NCBI GenBank assembly: GCA_029449245.1
Contig: JANATF010000019.1
Coordinates: forward strand, 186,001 to 250,000
Length of the DNA: 64,000 bases
Source: Mortierella alpina
Lineage: Eukaryota > Mortierellomycota > Mortierellomycetes > Mortierellales > Mortierellaceae
Reading direction: 5' to 3'
Shown here piece by piece: positions 20,577 to 31,491 of the stretch (within the stretch, counting starts at the first letter, position 1; every line of letters begins with the position of its first letter). The notes beneath the pieces are model-generated. The model had not been told where the DNA came from and did no database searches. It saw nothing but the letters and a program-made list of their open reading frames with translations. Both the position numbers and the translations under genes were made by a program.

Positions 20577-20859
20577 AGTTCCTCTCACCTACCCTCCCCC
20601 TGGAATGTGGTTGAGATTCAGCTTCCTAATTGAAGTTGATCAGATTGGCATGGCGAGATGCAAGTAAACAATTTCTCTATACGCAATGCTGACCGCCCTG
20701 TCTTTTTCTCTTAAGGTTGCGGGCACCTTCTCTAAGTTCATGGCCGACCTTTCATAATGTAAAGTACTGGTGCAAGCTCCCAAAAAAAAAAACATAGTAA
20801 TTTCCTATGTTGAAAGGGGTTCAATTATTTTTTTGAGAAATACTTTCTGTTGGGCACTG
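20569..20859 (-). repeat. right terminal inverted repeat
   Basis: 291 bp, reverse complement of the left repeat. It contains the last codons and the stop of the transposase, so coding sequence and repeat overlap by 8 bp. Confidence 0.92.
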
Positions 20860-20861
20860 TA
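20860..20861. repeat. TA target-site duplication, right
   Basis: TA directly outside the right inverted repeat. Confidence 0.85.
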
Positions 20862-22403
20862 CCGTGCTACTCGCACTTAGCCCACCACACAACACACACA
20901 AACACATCCCACACATATACCCATCGTCTTTCCTTGGCCGCCTCTCCTGTCCGAGCGAGGCCCACGTTCGCACGCGGCTGTTGAATACATACGACTCTGG
21001 CTGAAGTACCATTGGAACCAATTGCTCTCGAACATGTTTATTCGCCACCGTCCAGTGCAGCACAGTGTACTAGTCTCTCTCACAACGTCTTGCTTGTCTC
21101 ATCGTACCGTGCATTGCATTGCATCTCCCCTCCCACAAAAAAAACTAATTATATGACAGAAAAAAAACCTTACATGTGTCTGCGCTCGTGTGGGTGTCAT
21201 GTCTTGCGCAGACTGCACTATGCAGCGGTATGTATCTTTTCTCATACACCTTCCTTCCCCCTCTCTATCGCCGATCTTCATTCTTGCCAGCAAAAGAGAA
21301 AGCATGAGAGATATCCAACAATATAATCAATGAACAGCCTGGAGGAGACTCACTCATCTCGCAAACCCTTCACCAAGGCTTTTTCTGAAAAGCAATCAAA
21401 GGGCGCATGGAGAGCAACCATCCTTAGTCTCCTCTCCCGTTATTATTTTTATAAGGAGGGGTTGTTCCTGAACTTGCAGACTTAGAGCCAATTTCCCCCT
21501 CAGTATGCGACTGTAGACTGTACAATCAACTTACTGTTCTCGAGAGCCGAGCGCGGGATGAGATGAGAGCGATAGAAAAGGTGCACACGAAGATAGAATA
21601 ATATTGCTATTGCATTCTCTTCCTGCTGGTGCTAACCCGCTTCGACCCCCGCAAAACGTTTAGTGTCTTGGACATGGGCTTGCTCCAATAGGGCTAGACT
21701 TTGAAAGCTGGCCACAGGCAAGGGGTCAAGTGAATGAAGGGAAACAAGTCGTTATTTTTTTTTTCATGGCACGGAATGGGTCGGTCAAACTGTGGAATGA
21801 ATGAGAGCCCTGGAAATGTTCCATTGTCAGTTTCACAATCGATAGATTTGACTGGCAGTATAACGTTCACTGTGCCTGGATGCCCTCAGGTAGCGGACTA
21901 ACGACCTCGGCTGCTGGAGCACAGGCTCGAGCCCAATTCAACATGTACGTTCATTTCGCGGCATGTCTCTGTTTGTAGGGTCATAGGACGTTTGGTGCAA
22001 CTACAGTACCATTGTAGACCAGCTCTCTGTCACTATGGCAGCAATATTCGAGCTTCTCCAGTCTCATCCTGTCCTATCTTAATTTTTTTTCGCAGGCGCG
22101 TTTCTGGCTCCGATGGCGCGAACAGACGACGCGTATGTAGCCTTGTGGCTTACTCGTGTTTTTTTTCTTTTTAGAAGAGCGAGCTGAAAATATTTTCACA
22201 CCTTTCCATCATCCTTACCTATCTCTTCCCTTCCTCCTTTCCTCCTTCCACTCCATACTACATACACCCTTTCCGTGATGGTGTGAGCTACTACATCCGA
22301 TGGTCGATCCCTTTTGCGAGGGAGAGGCTTGACACCATTTTTCCTGATATGTATCGATATGCATGCAGCTTGACGCAAGCCTAGCGCTGTGCATGACCCA
22401 AAG
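20862..22403. other. interval without a protein gene
   Basis: Only short frames without homology. Several plausible splice acceptors (TTTGTAG near 21978, TTCGCAG near 22095) sit upstream of the snoRNA introns, so 5' exons of the non-coding host transcript may lie here. A weak pair of tRNA-like A and B boxes occurs near 21890-21937 but does not fold. Confidence 0.4.
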
Positions 22404-22480
22404 GTAATAGAACAAACATGATCGATCTGTTTGGGTATGGGCACGGGGGGTAGTGGGGGGGGGGGGCGGCCAAGGCATTA

Positions 22481-22564
22481 ATATTCGTGAAGATGACCTT
22501 ATTTTTTAATCAGTTATCCCTGACTTAATCATCTATGTCGAGAACTTGATTACTGAACGAATAT
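22481..22564 (+). ncRNA. C/D-box snoRNA, copy 1 (predicted guide to the rRNA peptidyl-transferase centre)
   Basis: Terminal stem ATATTCGT/ACGAATAT (8 bp, perfect). Box C-like AAGATGA (22490-22496, one base off RTGATGA), D' box CTGA (22520-22523) and box D CTGA (22553-22556) lie at the expected places. The guide before D' (CAGUUAUCC plus CUG of the box) is complementary to CAGGGAUAACUG of large-subunit rRNA. The D+5 rule selects the first A of the AA in GGGAUAACUG, equivalent to E. coli A2450. The second guide (GAGAACUUGAUUA before box D) has no target I recognise. A 55-nt core is repeated with one mismatch in copy 2. Box C' is weak. Confidence 0.75.
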
Positions 22565-22866
22565 CTATGGCTGGCAAAAAAAAAAGAGATCGAAAGAAAG
22601 AACGTGCAGCGTTACAGAGAAAGGACTGTCTGTCTAACCTTCCAGAGATTTTTTTCTTCGCATGTTCGTGTGATTAGCCATCTCTATCAAAAGAATCCCG
22701 AGGAGCTTTGACAGGGCTTTGATAATCCAGGCACTGCCCTGATGTCGGCCCCCATGCACCTCGTCGAAGTCGATCATGCATTCTTGTGTAGTCGTCTACC
22801 TAAACGTAAGTAAGCAGAACCAACCTGCGGTCCTTTTCTTCCCGAGGCGGAACAGCAGACACCACA

Positions 22867-22958
22867 GCGAAAGTGAATGATGAACTAGTTTTTAATCAGT
22901 TATCCCTGACTTAATCATCTATGTCGAGAACTTGATTTCTGAAAAAAATACTTTACGC
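22867..22958 (+). ncRNA. C/D-box snoRNA, copy 2 (paralogue of 22481-22564)
   Basis: Perfect box C ATGATGA (22877-22883), D' box CTGA (22906-22909) and box D CTGA (22939-22942). A terminal stem of AAAGT/ACTTT extended by GCG/CGC across one bulged A closes the ends, with an A-rich 7-nt spacer after box D. The core 22889-22943 matches copy 1 at 54 of 55 positions, so both guides are retained, while stems and flanks have diverged completely. Selection on the guides after gene duplication is the simplest reading. Confidence 0.75.
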
Positions 22959-23312
22959 GCGCTGTCTGCTGCTCCTTGATCGCCTTGCCATGCGTTTGAG
23001 TATGTCTTCGACCCATTTTCTTAACATCATTGGTCCATTTTCTATAAACAGGACGCTCGCCTTGGCACGATAGAACCGCGCAAGGTCCTGTGGTTTGCAC
23101 TCGCCCACAATTGCTTATAATAAAATATGAGTGTACATTTGTACATCTCTCTTGATTGAAGAGCGACCACTTTCACATCTGTTATGATTTCTGACACTGT
23201 TGATCGGCGATATTTTCAGACGCGCACAGCCTCCGCAGGGGCATTCGTTGCAGCCAAAAAGCGCCAAAAAAACCAAAGAAACCCAGTGGTCTATTGTGGA
23301 TATGTCTGGCCT

Positions 23313-23318
23313 TTTATT
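23313..23318 (-). terminator. poly(A) signal AATAAA of the myosin gene
   Basis: Plus-strand TTTATT reads AATAAA on the minus strand 18 nt past the myosin stop. Confidence 0.5.
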
Positions 23319-23335
23319 TCTCATCAAATATTGAT

Positions 23336-26300
23336 CTATGCCACTGGAATGGCTCGAATCTCGTACTTTGCTCTCAGCTTCTCAAGTTCTCTTTCAAGTC
23401 TAGAGTGCATTGAACAGACACAAAGCAGCATGAAAAGTGGACGTCAGTAAACAAAATTGATTGTTGAATATCGTGGCAGTAAGCCTGGGCATAGCCCTTA
23501 CCGAATGGATCGTTCCTTGGACTCCATCGACTCTCTTTCAGCCTTCCGCTTGGCCATCGTCAGGTTGTTCTCTGCCATGGACTATGATATCATCCGAAGA
23601 AGCGTAGGAGTTAGAGCCTTTGTTCCAATTGAGGGATGCATAACTCACTAAGCAAAAAAAAAAAGAAGCAACGTCGGGTCCTTACCAGCTCTTCAACACG
23701 TTGTCTCAAAAGTTTGGCCTTTTGCTCACTCTTGGCCACTTCATCGTCCTGGCGAACCTTCATCTTATCCCGCTCCATAAGCTGGTGCTGTAAATCTCGG
23801 ACCATTCGCTCAGACCGACGCTGGACTCTCAATGCTTCTTGCCTGTTCCTGATCTCAGCATCAAGCAGTGCCGTCTTCTCATCCAGCTTTTGCTGCAAGA
23901 CGCTGGCGGAGCGCGGTCCATTGGCTTGAGTAGCAGCCTCCAAGTCTGCAATTCGCAGACCAAGCTCTGTCACCTGCTTTTCCAACGAGAGCTATTTGAG
24001 GAGTATCGAGGCAGTAGCGCAATTAGATTTCTTCTTCCAAGCGAGGTGCAAAAATAAAATAAAAAAAACGAATTAACACAAGACATCATCGTTACCTTGG
24101 CACGCAGATTCTCCTCGCCCAATGCTCTCTCCTTGGCGAGCTCACTCTCGGCCTCCACAACCGCCAACTCGGCCTTGCGCAGCTTCTCGGTGTTGAGGGT
24201 AACCAGGTACTGCTGCTCTTCTAGCCGCTCACGCAGATCGCTGGCTTCCTGGTCCAAAGCCATACGTGTCCGCTCCGCGGTCTGCTTGTTCTGGGTCACG
24301 GTCTGGAACTTCTCTCCAACATCATCTAGTCGCTGCTCAAGTCCACGCTTCGTCTTCTCCAGCGCAACCCTTGCTGACTCGGACTCATCAAGCGCCGCTC
24401 GGACCTCGCGCACCTGCGAGAGTAGGCTCACGTTCTGGACTTGGAGATCATCCTGCGCCGCAAGCACATCCTGGTAGCTCTGGTTCAAGTCATGGATCCT
24501 AGACTCGAGCCGTTCCTTGTCCTTCTTCCAGGACTGGTTGTTTCGCATTTCTTGGTCAAAGCGGTTTTGCACCTCCTCCAGCTCTACAGAGATCTGTCGG
24601 TGGCCTTCTCGCACCTTCTGCACATTCGCCCGCTCCAGCTCAATCTCGGTCACGAGCTGCCGAATCTCCTTGTGGTACTTGCGTTTCGTCAGCTCAATCG
24701 CCTGCTCGCTCTCCTCAATCATCTTGCGGTGCTTCTCGCGCTCCGAGGCAAGTTCCTCATCGAGGCGACGACGGGCCATGCCCAGATCCGCATTCGTAAT
24801 CAGATCTTCCTCGATGCTGTCCTCAAGTTCTCGCATCTGCTGCTGATAGGCCGCAGCCCTCTCCTCTGCCAATCGCCGCTCAGCAATGGCCTCCTGCAAA
24901 GAGTCTTCTAGATCCTTGAGCTGCAGACGGACAAATCCTTCGGACTTTTCAGCCTTCAGGCGGTTGAGGTCAGCGGTCTCGAGCTTGGTCAGAGTGCTAT
25001 CTGCCTTGGTCTTGTACATTTGAAGCGACTCTTGCAACTCAATCATCTTGGCAGCCTCGGCCTCAGAGCGAATCTGAAGATCCTGCAGCTCAGCAGCCAA
25101 GCGCCTTCTGTTGGCACCTTCTTCGTTCTTGGCAAGAATCTCGGCCTCAAGTTGAGCCTTGATGTCATCCAGATCCGACTGTAGGGTCTTGCGTTGCTTA
25201 TCGAGATTCGAAATCTCGGCCACCTTGTCCTCCAGTTCGAGTTGCGCGATCCTTTGGGCCGCCACAGCAGCCTTTCGAGATTCTTCCAGGCCTTGGAACT
25301 GACCCTCCATCTCTCCTCGAATCTTGGTCGTCAGATACTCGACCTCGGACGAATCTCCCTTCTTGGCTGCCGCCATCATCTCCCGGGTGTCAGCCTCCTC
25401 ATCCGCCAGCTCCTGGAGACGTTGATTCTCCCGCTCCAGCTTGCGCAGTTTCTCTGTCAAGTTCGCCTTGGAGTCATCGCCACCGTCCAGCTCCTGACGG
25501 AGATGTTCAATCTCAGCCGTTAGCTGCTTGTTGGTCCTGTCCAAGGTCTCTCGCTCATCCTGAATGATCTCCATTTCGCTCTGGATCGCATTGGACTTGC
25601 GCTCGTGTCTTGACGCCAGTTCCTCAAAGTTCTTGCGTAGCCGCTCCTCAGCATCCAGTCGCGTCTGGTATTCTCGTAGAGTCGTCTCCAGCTTCTTCTT
25701 GGTCCGCTCCATGTCGGTCTTGGACTTGGTCGTGGTATCGCGGTTCAGACTGAGCTCATCAATCTTTTCTTGCAATTTCTTGTTACTCTTGGTCAACTCG
25801 TTCAGTGTCGCCATAGCATCTGTCAATTGCTGACCCTGCTCGTCAATCTCCAGCAAGAGAATCTTCTTGGTCTCCTCGTGCTGCTGTTCCTTGGCCTCCA
25901 TATCTGCAGCCATCGCACGACGGGACTCGGACAACTGCTCCTCAAAGCGCCGCTTGAGTTCCTCTGCAGCATAGCGAAGGTTCTTTTCTTCCTCGAACTT
26001 GCTCTCGAGCTCCTGGAGTTGTGACTCTAGCTTGCGCTTGATCTTCTCGACCTCATGTGCACTGCGGCCGCTGGTGTCGTTGATCAAGGAGCCCAGCTCC
26101 TTCTCCAGCTCGGACTTTGAGCGGGAAAGACTCGTGATCTGTTGGTTCTTGCCCTCAAGGTCCTGGTTAAGACTATCGATTCCGGTCTGCAACTTCCTGG
26201 CGTTCGACTCGGCCAGCTCACGATGGTGGCGTTCAACCTGAGCCTGCTCCTTGACTTGCGAGAGTTGAATCTCCATCGCCTTGGCCATCTTTTCCGCCGC

Positions 26301-29300
26301 TCGGGCCACAGCATGGTCCCTCTCTAGCTCATGACGCAAGTCCTCCACCTCGGCTGTCAGACGCGCCTTGCTCTTTTCCTGATTGCTCGCCGACATGGTG
26401 ATCTCGTCGTTGCGCACCTGCAATTCAGCCACTGTCTTTTCGAGACGCCTCTTGGCCTCCTCTAGCTCTGTGGTGCGCTCCAATGCCTCGTTCTGATACT
26501 TGAACTTGATCTCGTCCAGTTCAGCAGCCTGGGTCGAAGTCTTGCGCACAAACTCTGCTTTGCACACTTCATCCTCCTCACGAAGTCGTCGCAAGTCCTC
26601 CAGTTCCATCTCCAGCTCCCTACGACCAGACTCAGCTTGCTTGCGGCGCTGAATCTCCTCCTCCAGCTCTTCTCGTAGCATGTCGAGCTGCTTCTGACTC
26701 GAAGCCTTGTCACGTTCTAGACGAACCAGGCGTTCATTCGTGTCATCGTTCCTCGAGTTGGCGGTGCCCAGCTGACGCAGGTAACTCTCCTTGGTGAGGC
26801 GCTCTTGGTCCAATGCGCTCTCCAGCTCTGTTTCGCGGTTTCTGGAGACCTGGAGCTCGTTTGTTGTCTGCTTCAGAGTCTTTTGCCAATTATCCACCAC
26901 CTGGACGTGGCGTGCAACATGGTTCTGCATCTCCTCGAGCTGCTTCTCCACAGAGTTCTTGGCTGTGACGGTTGCGGCATGTTCCTGGGACAGTTCCTCG
27001 ACCTCTTGACGGAGCTGCTCGCTTTGATCGGCATGTCTCTTGCGACCTTCTTCGAGCTCTGATTGAAGGGACTCGATCTCCTCCTTGAGCCGATCGAGCT
27101 CAGTCTCACGCATCCGCTGTAGTTCAGTGTGCTTTGTCTCCTCGTCGTCCTTGGCTTCGAGGCTCCGTTTGGTCTCTTCGAGTTGCTCCTCAAGCCTGAC
27201 CTTGACCTTTTCCAGTCTTGCCAGCTCATGGCGCTCAGCATCGAGTTCCTCTTCGTTCTGTTGCAGCTTGACGAGCAGGTCACGACGCAGTTTCTCGCCT
27301 CCGCTCTTCTCCCGCTCGAGCTCTGCCTCCAAGGCCGACAGGCGGCTTGACTTGTCGTGGATCTGCTTCTCCTGGTTGGTGCATGTCCTTCCAAGCTCAA
27401 GCGCTTGCTCCTTGGCCTGTTTCAGCTCAGCCTCGGCGGCCATATGCTTGTTCTTGAACGTCAGTTTCTCACCCTCGACGGTCTCGATCTTGCTCTCGAG
27501 CTCCTCGATCGTGTTCTTGAGTCGTAGGCGCACGCGTTCCAGTTCCAAGTCTTTCTCGTCCACCTCTTTATGCAGCTCCTCCAGACGGCTCTCCAGCGAA
27601 TGTTTCTCGGCCTCGATCTTACTGAGTGACGCTGTATCCGTTTCCCTGGCGGTCTGGACATGTCGAAGTTCAATTTCCTTGGTCGACCGCTCTTTCTCCA
27701 GTCGCTCGATCGCCTCGAGCTGCTCCGCAACTTTCTCCTCCAATTGCTTCGACTGTAGGGTGGCCTCGGCCTTGGCAAGTGTCAGTTCCTCGAGCTGGGT
27801 CTCTGTCTGGGCAAGCTCATGTTCAATCTCGCGCACACGATCCTCCAACTGCGAGGCGCGTGCTTGTGTTCGAATCAGAATCTGCTCATTATCGATCGAC
27901 AGGTTCCTTTCGGTTTCCAGCAACTCCTCGAGTCGGGCCTTCTCAGCCTCATAAGCGCGGCTCGCCTCCTCGAGTTTCAAGCGAGCCTGGGTTTCCTGCT
28001 CTTGCTTCTCGGCTAGGATCCGGACCTTTTCTTGATTTTCTCGCAGCTCTTCCGCCACCCGGGTCACGTTGAGCAATGGCTTGATCCGTACGTACATCTT
28101 CCACCAGGACCATTCTCGTAGCTGCACATACACTCGGGCGTTGCGTTGGATAATCTTGATGGCCTTGGCGCGGTCAATCTTTTGGTTAAGTTGGCGTCTT
28201 GCGAGGAAGCCCCGGCAGTGTGCCTGACACTTTGCAAACATCTGCGACAGCTTTTGATCGCGAATGTCCTCCAGTTCTGCCAACTAGAAGGGTTACGAAA
28301 TGATGATGGGTCACGGTCAGGTCCTTTTTTTCGTGGCGCTGTAGGGGGGTGGATGGGTGGGCGAGTCAAGTCATCAACGCCAACGAACATGCATACACAC
28401 AAAGGGAGGTACTTACAACTCCAGATCGGAAAAAGACCTTGCTGGTTCCAACTCTGTACTGGGATTTGTCCATCTGAAGTGCCTCGAGAAGCGTTTGAGC
28501 GGCAACTCGACCATCCATGTAGCCGCTTGGGATGAGTCCTGGTGAAAGGATCTCGTACCGTTGCCTGAACTCTGCAAACAATATTCTGTTGGGGAAACCA
28601 GCTCTGCAGATTCGAATACCCTCGAGAACACCGTTGCAGCGCAGCTGGTCAAGGACGAGAGGGACGTGGATCTTTCCTGCCCGCTTTTCCTCATTTGGCA
28701 GAATGCAGCGCACAAAGTGGGGCCGTGTCTCGTAGAGATGGTCCATCAGAGAGCGCAGCTGTTCCTTGTGACGCTGAGCGACGGTTCTGAAGGCTCCTTT
28801 CTTGGCTCTGTTTCGGACCGTGAAGTCCTCCTCTTCAACTAGATAGTCTGAAAAGAGTGAGGCCAAGTACTTTTCGCTCGAGTGGGCCAAAAGTCGAGTG
28901 ATGTTCTCATTCAGGGGATCCTTGTTCTTGTCAAGCCAGCCCTCAGTCCTGTACTCGACCTTGCCTGCGTAATGGTGCAGGATAAACCCTTCCTGGAATC
29001 GAGGTGCCTCGTACTTGTCTGACTTGCCCTTCCATAGGGTAGTCAGCTTAGTCAAGAAGGACTTGTCCGTACCCTTAGGTACCACACATTCCTCGTCTAG
29101 GCAAGACAAGATACCGATCGGCTATGGTCATCAAGCGGGCAAAGTGATGAAAAAAAAGAATGGACGGTCAGCCATGTTCATGAAGTGAACAATGTAGCCT
29201 CGATATTACACTGCTAAAACTTACGTTCGAGTCCTCGATCAGTTGAATGGTAGGCTGCAAGTCCTGTCCAAAATCAACGTACTGCCACTCAATGTTCTCG

Positions 29301-31491
29301 CGCTTGTACTCGTCCTGCTCGAGAATAAACATGTGGTGGTTGAAGAACTGCTGCAGTTTTTCATTCGTATAGTTGATGCAGAGCTGCTCGAAGCTGTTGA
29401 CCTGTTCATCGAGAGCGAGTCAAAGAGGAGGGTTGCTTAGCATTCGAAGGCAATTCTGTAATCAATCGTGTGCGTTGTGAGCTCAGATGACTTACCTCAA
29501 AAATCTCAAAGCCAGCAATATCGAGCACACCGATGAATGTTGTGAATTTCTTTCCTGGAGTGTCGATGGCCTGGTTGATTCTAGAAATGATCGAATCAAA
29601 CATTCTCTCGTACAGCGCCGTGGACAGTGCCTCGATCGAGTACAGCACCTGCTGGTCTGTCCTTGCTTGGACCACCCACTCGCGACCGGCCTTGACCTTG
29701 GGCTTCAATAGACCCTTGACAAAGTCTGAGAGGGGGATACCGAGCACATGGCACACCTTCTCAGCCACCGAGGTGTCTCTAAGCTGTGCTTGGTCGGAAC
29801 GGTCTTGCGTAACGGTAATGTTACCAAGGTGCAGAATGGCAGCAATCACACGGAACAGGTTTTGCTGCTCTTGCTTTGTAAAGCCCATGACATCCATGGA
29901 TTCCTATAGACATGGATGAAAAGTGAGTAGTGGATGTCAGCATCTACTAGTGATCTCACCTTGAGTACACGAGTGCGGAGATCGTATGATTTCAAAGATC
30001 ACCTACCAGAAGTAGCTTAAAGTCCTCCCCATCGTCAACACCGGATATGACGTGGTTCGAGTTCTTGACGTAGCTGTAGTCTTGTAAGCCGCCATCCAAC
30101 AGTAGCGTTTCTAGCAAAGTAGCAAGCACGCAGCAGAAATGAATGTTAGACCGAATGTTCAGTAATCTTGTGTGTATGCCAGGATATGATTGTGCACTTA
30201 CTCTTCACGTCTGCAGGCGCACCGGCCATTAGCTGGTAAAAGATGTGGTAGTTTCGCTCCTGGGGAGTCTGATATGTAACTCGAGACTTTTCAAAGAGAT
30301 AACGCTCAATGTTGCCTCCCGCAATCTGACCGGTCGATGTGAACTCGATTCGGATGAACTTTCCCTATTTTCAAAAGACACGTCATGAGAAGGACATTAG
30401 CGTTTGATTCTTTCCGTTTAGGCTGAGAGCGACCATCATTCAACGAGGAGCTTTGGTACGTACAAATCGAGAAGAGTTATTGTTGCGAATGGTCTGCGCG
30501 TTTCCAAAGGACTCGAGGATTGGGTTGGCCTGGAGGATCTGGCTCTCTAGCTTTCCAATCTTGTTGTTCTTGTCGGAGGCAATGGAGGCAAGGTACTGGA
30601 TGACCTTTTTGGTATTTTCTGTCTTACCAGCACCAGATTCTCCACTGTGTTGGTAGTTTGGGTAGATGAGAGGGTTGTGCGTTCAGTAATGGCCTATGGA
30701 GAACAGCGAATATGGCTATCGGCAACATTCGTGTAGGATACTTACGTGATGAGAATGGACTGATTATCGCGGTCTTGTAGCATATCGTGGTATGCTGCGT
30801 CGGAGACGGCAAAGATATGCGGCGCCGTCTCGTGTCTCTTCTTGTGCTTGTATGCGAGTACGACCTCATCTGTGTAGATACCGAGCTTACGGTACGGATT
30901 GACTGCGACCAAGAACAGTCCAGAGTATGTCTACGAATAGAATTTGCAACATGCAGTCCGTAGTCAATGCTCTGGTCCCAAGGCGTCGTCCGTGAATTTT
31001 TCCAACCCCGCAGGCAACGCGTTGAGAAAAAAATAGAAAGCAGGCTTACATAGATGAGGTTCGAGTGATATCGCAGCCGCAGATTGTGAATGACTGAGGC
31101 TTCGTTCAGGTAGGTCAAATCGGCCATGTCCTCTACTTTATCGAACTTTGGCGGGTTCATCTTTCCCGTCTGGTTGATGTTGACGGTCTTGACCTATTGT
31201 TACGCACCAGCACACGCACGCATGAGGAGCAGTACCTCAATTTAGCTTCCATAAAACAAAAGCCAAGCTCGATGGCATTTTATGCAGATTTTGGCAGAGA
31301 CATGCACTCACCAGTCCGTTGCTCAGATGGACCTCCACCTGGTCGCCTTGTTCCTTTGAGATCCAGGCCGAGATGTACCCTTCCTCCTTGTCCTCGACCC
31401 AAACCCATTTCTTCTCGTTGAATGCTGCCTGCGCTACCGCATCGACGACGACGCCGCGGTAGGCTGTGGACCGTTGTCCGATGTCCTCCAT
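23336..31491 (-). CDS. class II myosin heavy chain
   Basis: Actin motor for contractile-ring and septum function. Thirteen exons (31491-31312, 31193-31050, 30930-30746, 30644-30464, 30364-30202, 30110-30007, 29903-29496, 29401-29225, 29121-28417, 28283-24096, 23991-23686, 23581-23502, 23399-23336) encode 2294 residues. There is an SH3-like N-terminus ([18 protein letters not shown]), a P-loop GESGAGKT at 171-178, switch I NNNSSRFGKF at 224-233 and switch II DIAGFE at 447-452. Actin-binding and converter segments follow ([25 protein letters not shown]). Two IQ-like helices occupy about 760-806. The rest is a coiled coil of about 1450 residues rich in E, L, K, Q and R, mostly on one 4188-nt exon, which marks class II rather than class V. 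It is longer than budding-yeast Myo1 (1928). The start MEDIGQRS is the first ATG in frame. The neighbour upstream is divergent, 1084 bp away. Confidence 0.95.

Larger units (their letters stand above)
19210..20859 (+). mobile_element. intact Tc1-type DNA transposon, 1650 bp
   Basis: Bounded by CAGTGCCCAACAG and its reverse complement and flanked by TA on both sides. The 292-bp left and 291-bp right inverted repeats appear identical apart from one homopolymer length difference (12 T against 11 A). The only gene is a complete transposase with DD34E residues. Length, TA duplication, single gene and DD34E all place it in Tc1/mariner. It sits between the Ser-rich protein gene promoter and the snoRNA region and breaks no recognisable gene. 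Near-perfect repeats and an open frame suggest a recent and possibly still mobile copy. Confidence 0.95.
22404..23051 (+). ncRNA. putative spliced non-coding snoRNA host transcript (two introns and middle exon)
   Basis: Two intron-like segments bracket the two snoRNAs. One runs 22404-22645 (AAG|GTAATAG ... TCTAACCTTCCAG). The other runs 22806-23051 (AAAC|GTAAGTAAG ... TTCTTAACATC ... AAACAG). They are 242 and 246 nt long and are separated by a 160-nt exon with no useful reading frame. The snoRNA 3' ends lie 81 and 93 nt before the acceptors, close to the roughly 70-80 nt typical of intron-encoded C/D snoRNAs. The outer exon limits are unknown. The transcript would end before the convergent myosin gene (stop at 23336). 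This is inferred from splice signals alone. Confidence 0.5.

Noticed and set aside
21885-21940. tRNA-like A box (TAGCGGACTAACG) and B box (GGCTCGAGCCC)
   Set aside because: The T stem and acceptor stem do not pair and no anticodon arm forms; at most a decayed tRNA or SINE fragment.
22270-22350. Another C/D snoRNA candidate (GTGATGG ... CTGA)
   Set aside because: The only complementary flanks lie too far from box C, and no guide or second D box is evident.
22494-22557. Minus-strand reading of the 55-nt repeat as a duplicated last exon ending in NQVLDIDD-stop, preceded by CAG
   Set aside because: No upstream exon fits either copy, and the plus-strand C, D' and D boxes with independently pairing stems explain the repeat better.
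22503-22943. Direct repeats 386 bp apart as ends of a small retroelement
   Set aside because: No TG..CA ends, target duplication or primer site, and the repeat is bounded exactly by snoRNA box elements.
23115-23225. Inverted AAAATAT/ATATTTT flanks suggesting a third snoRNA
   Set aside because: Box C matches at only four of seven positions and no CTGA lies next to the 3' stem.
27085-27954. Ser-rich 289-codon frame antisense to the myosin tail
   Set aside because: It is the complement of the Glu/Leu/Lys coiled-coil codons and disappears outside that composition.
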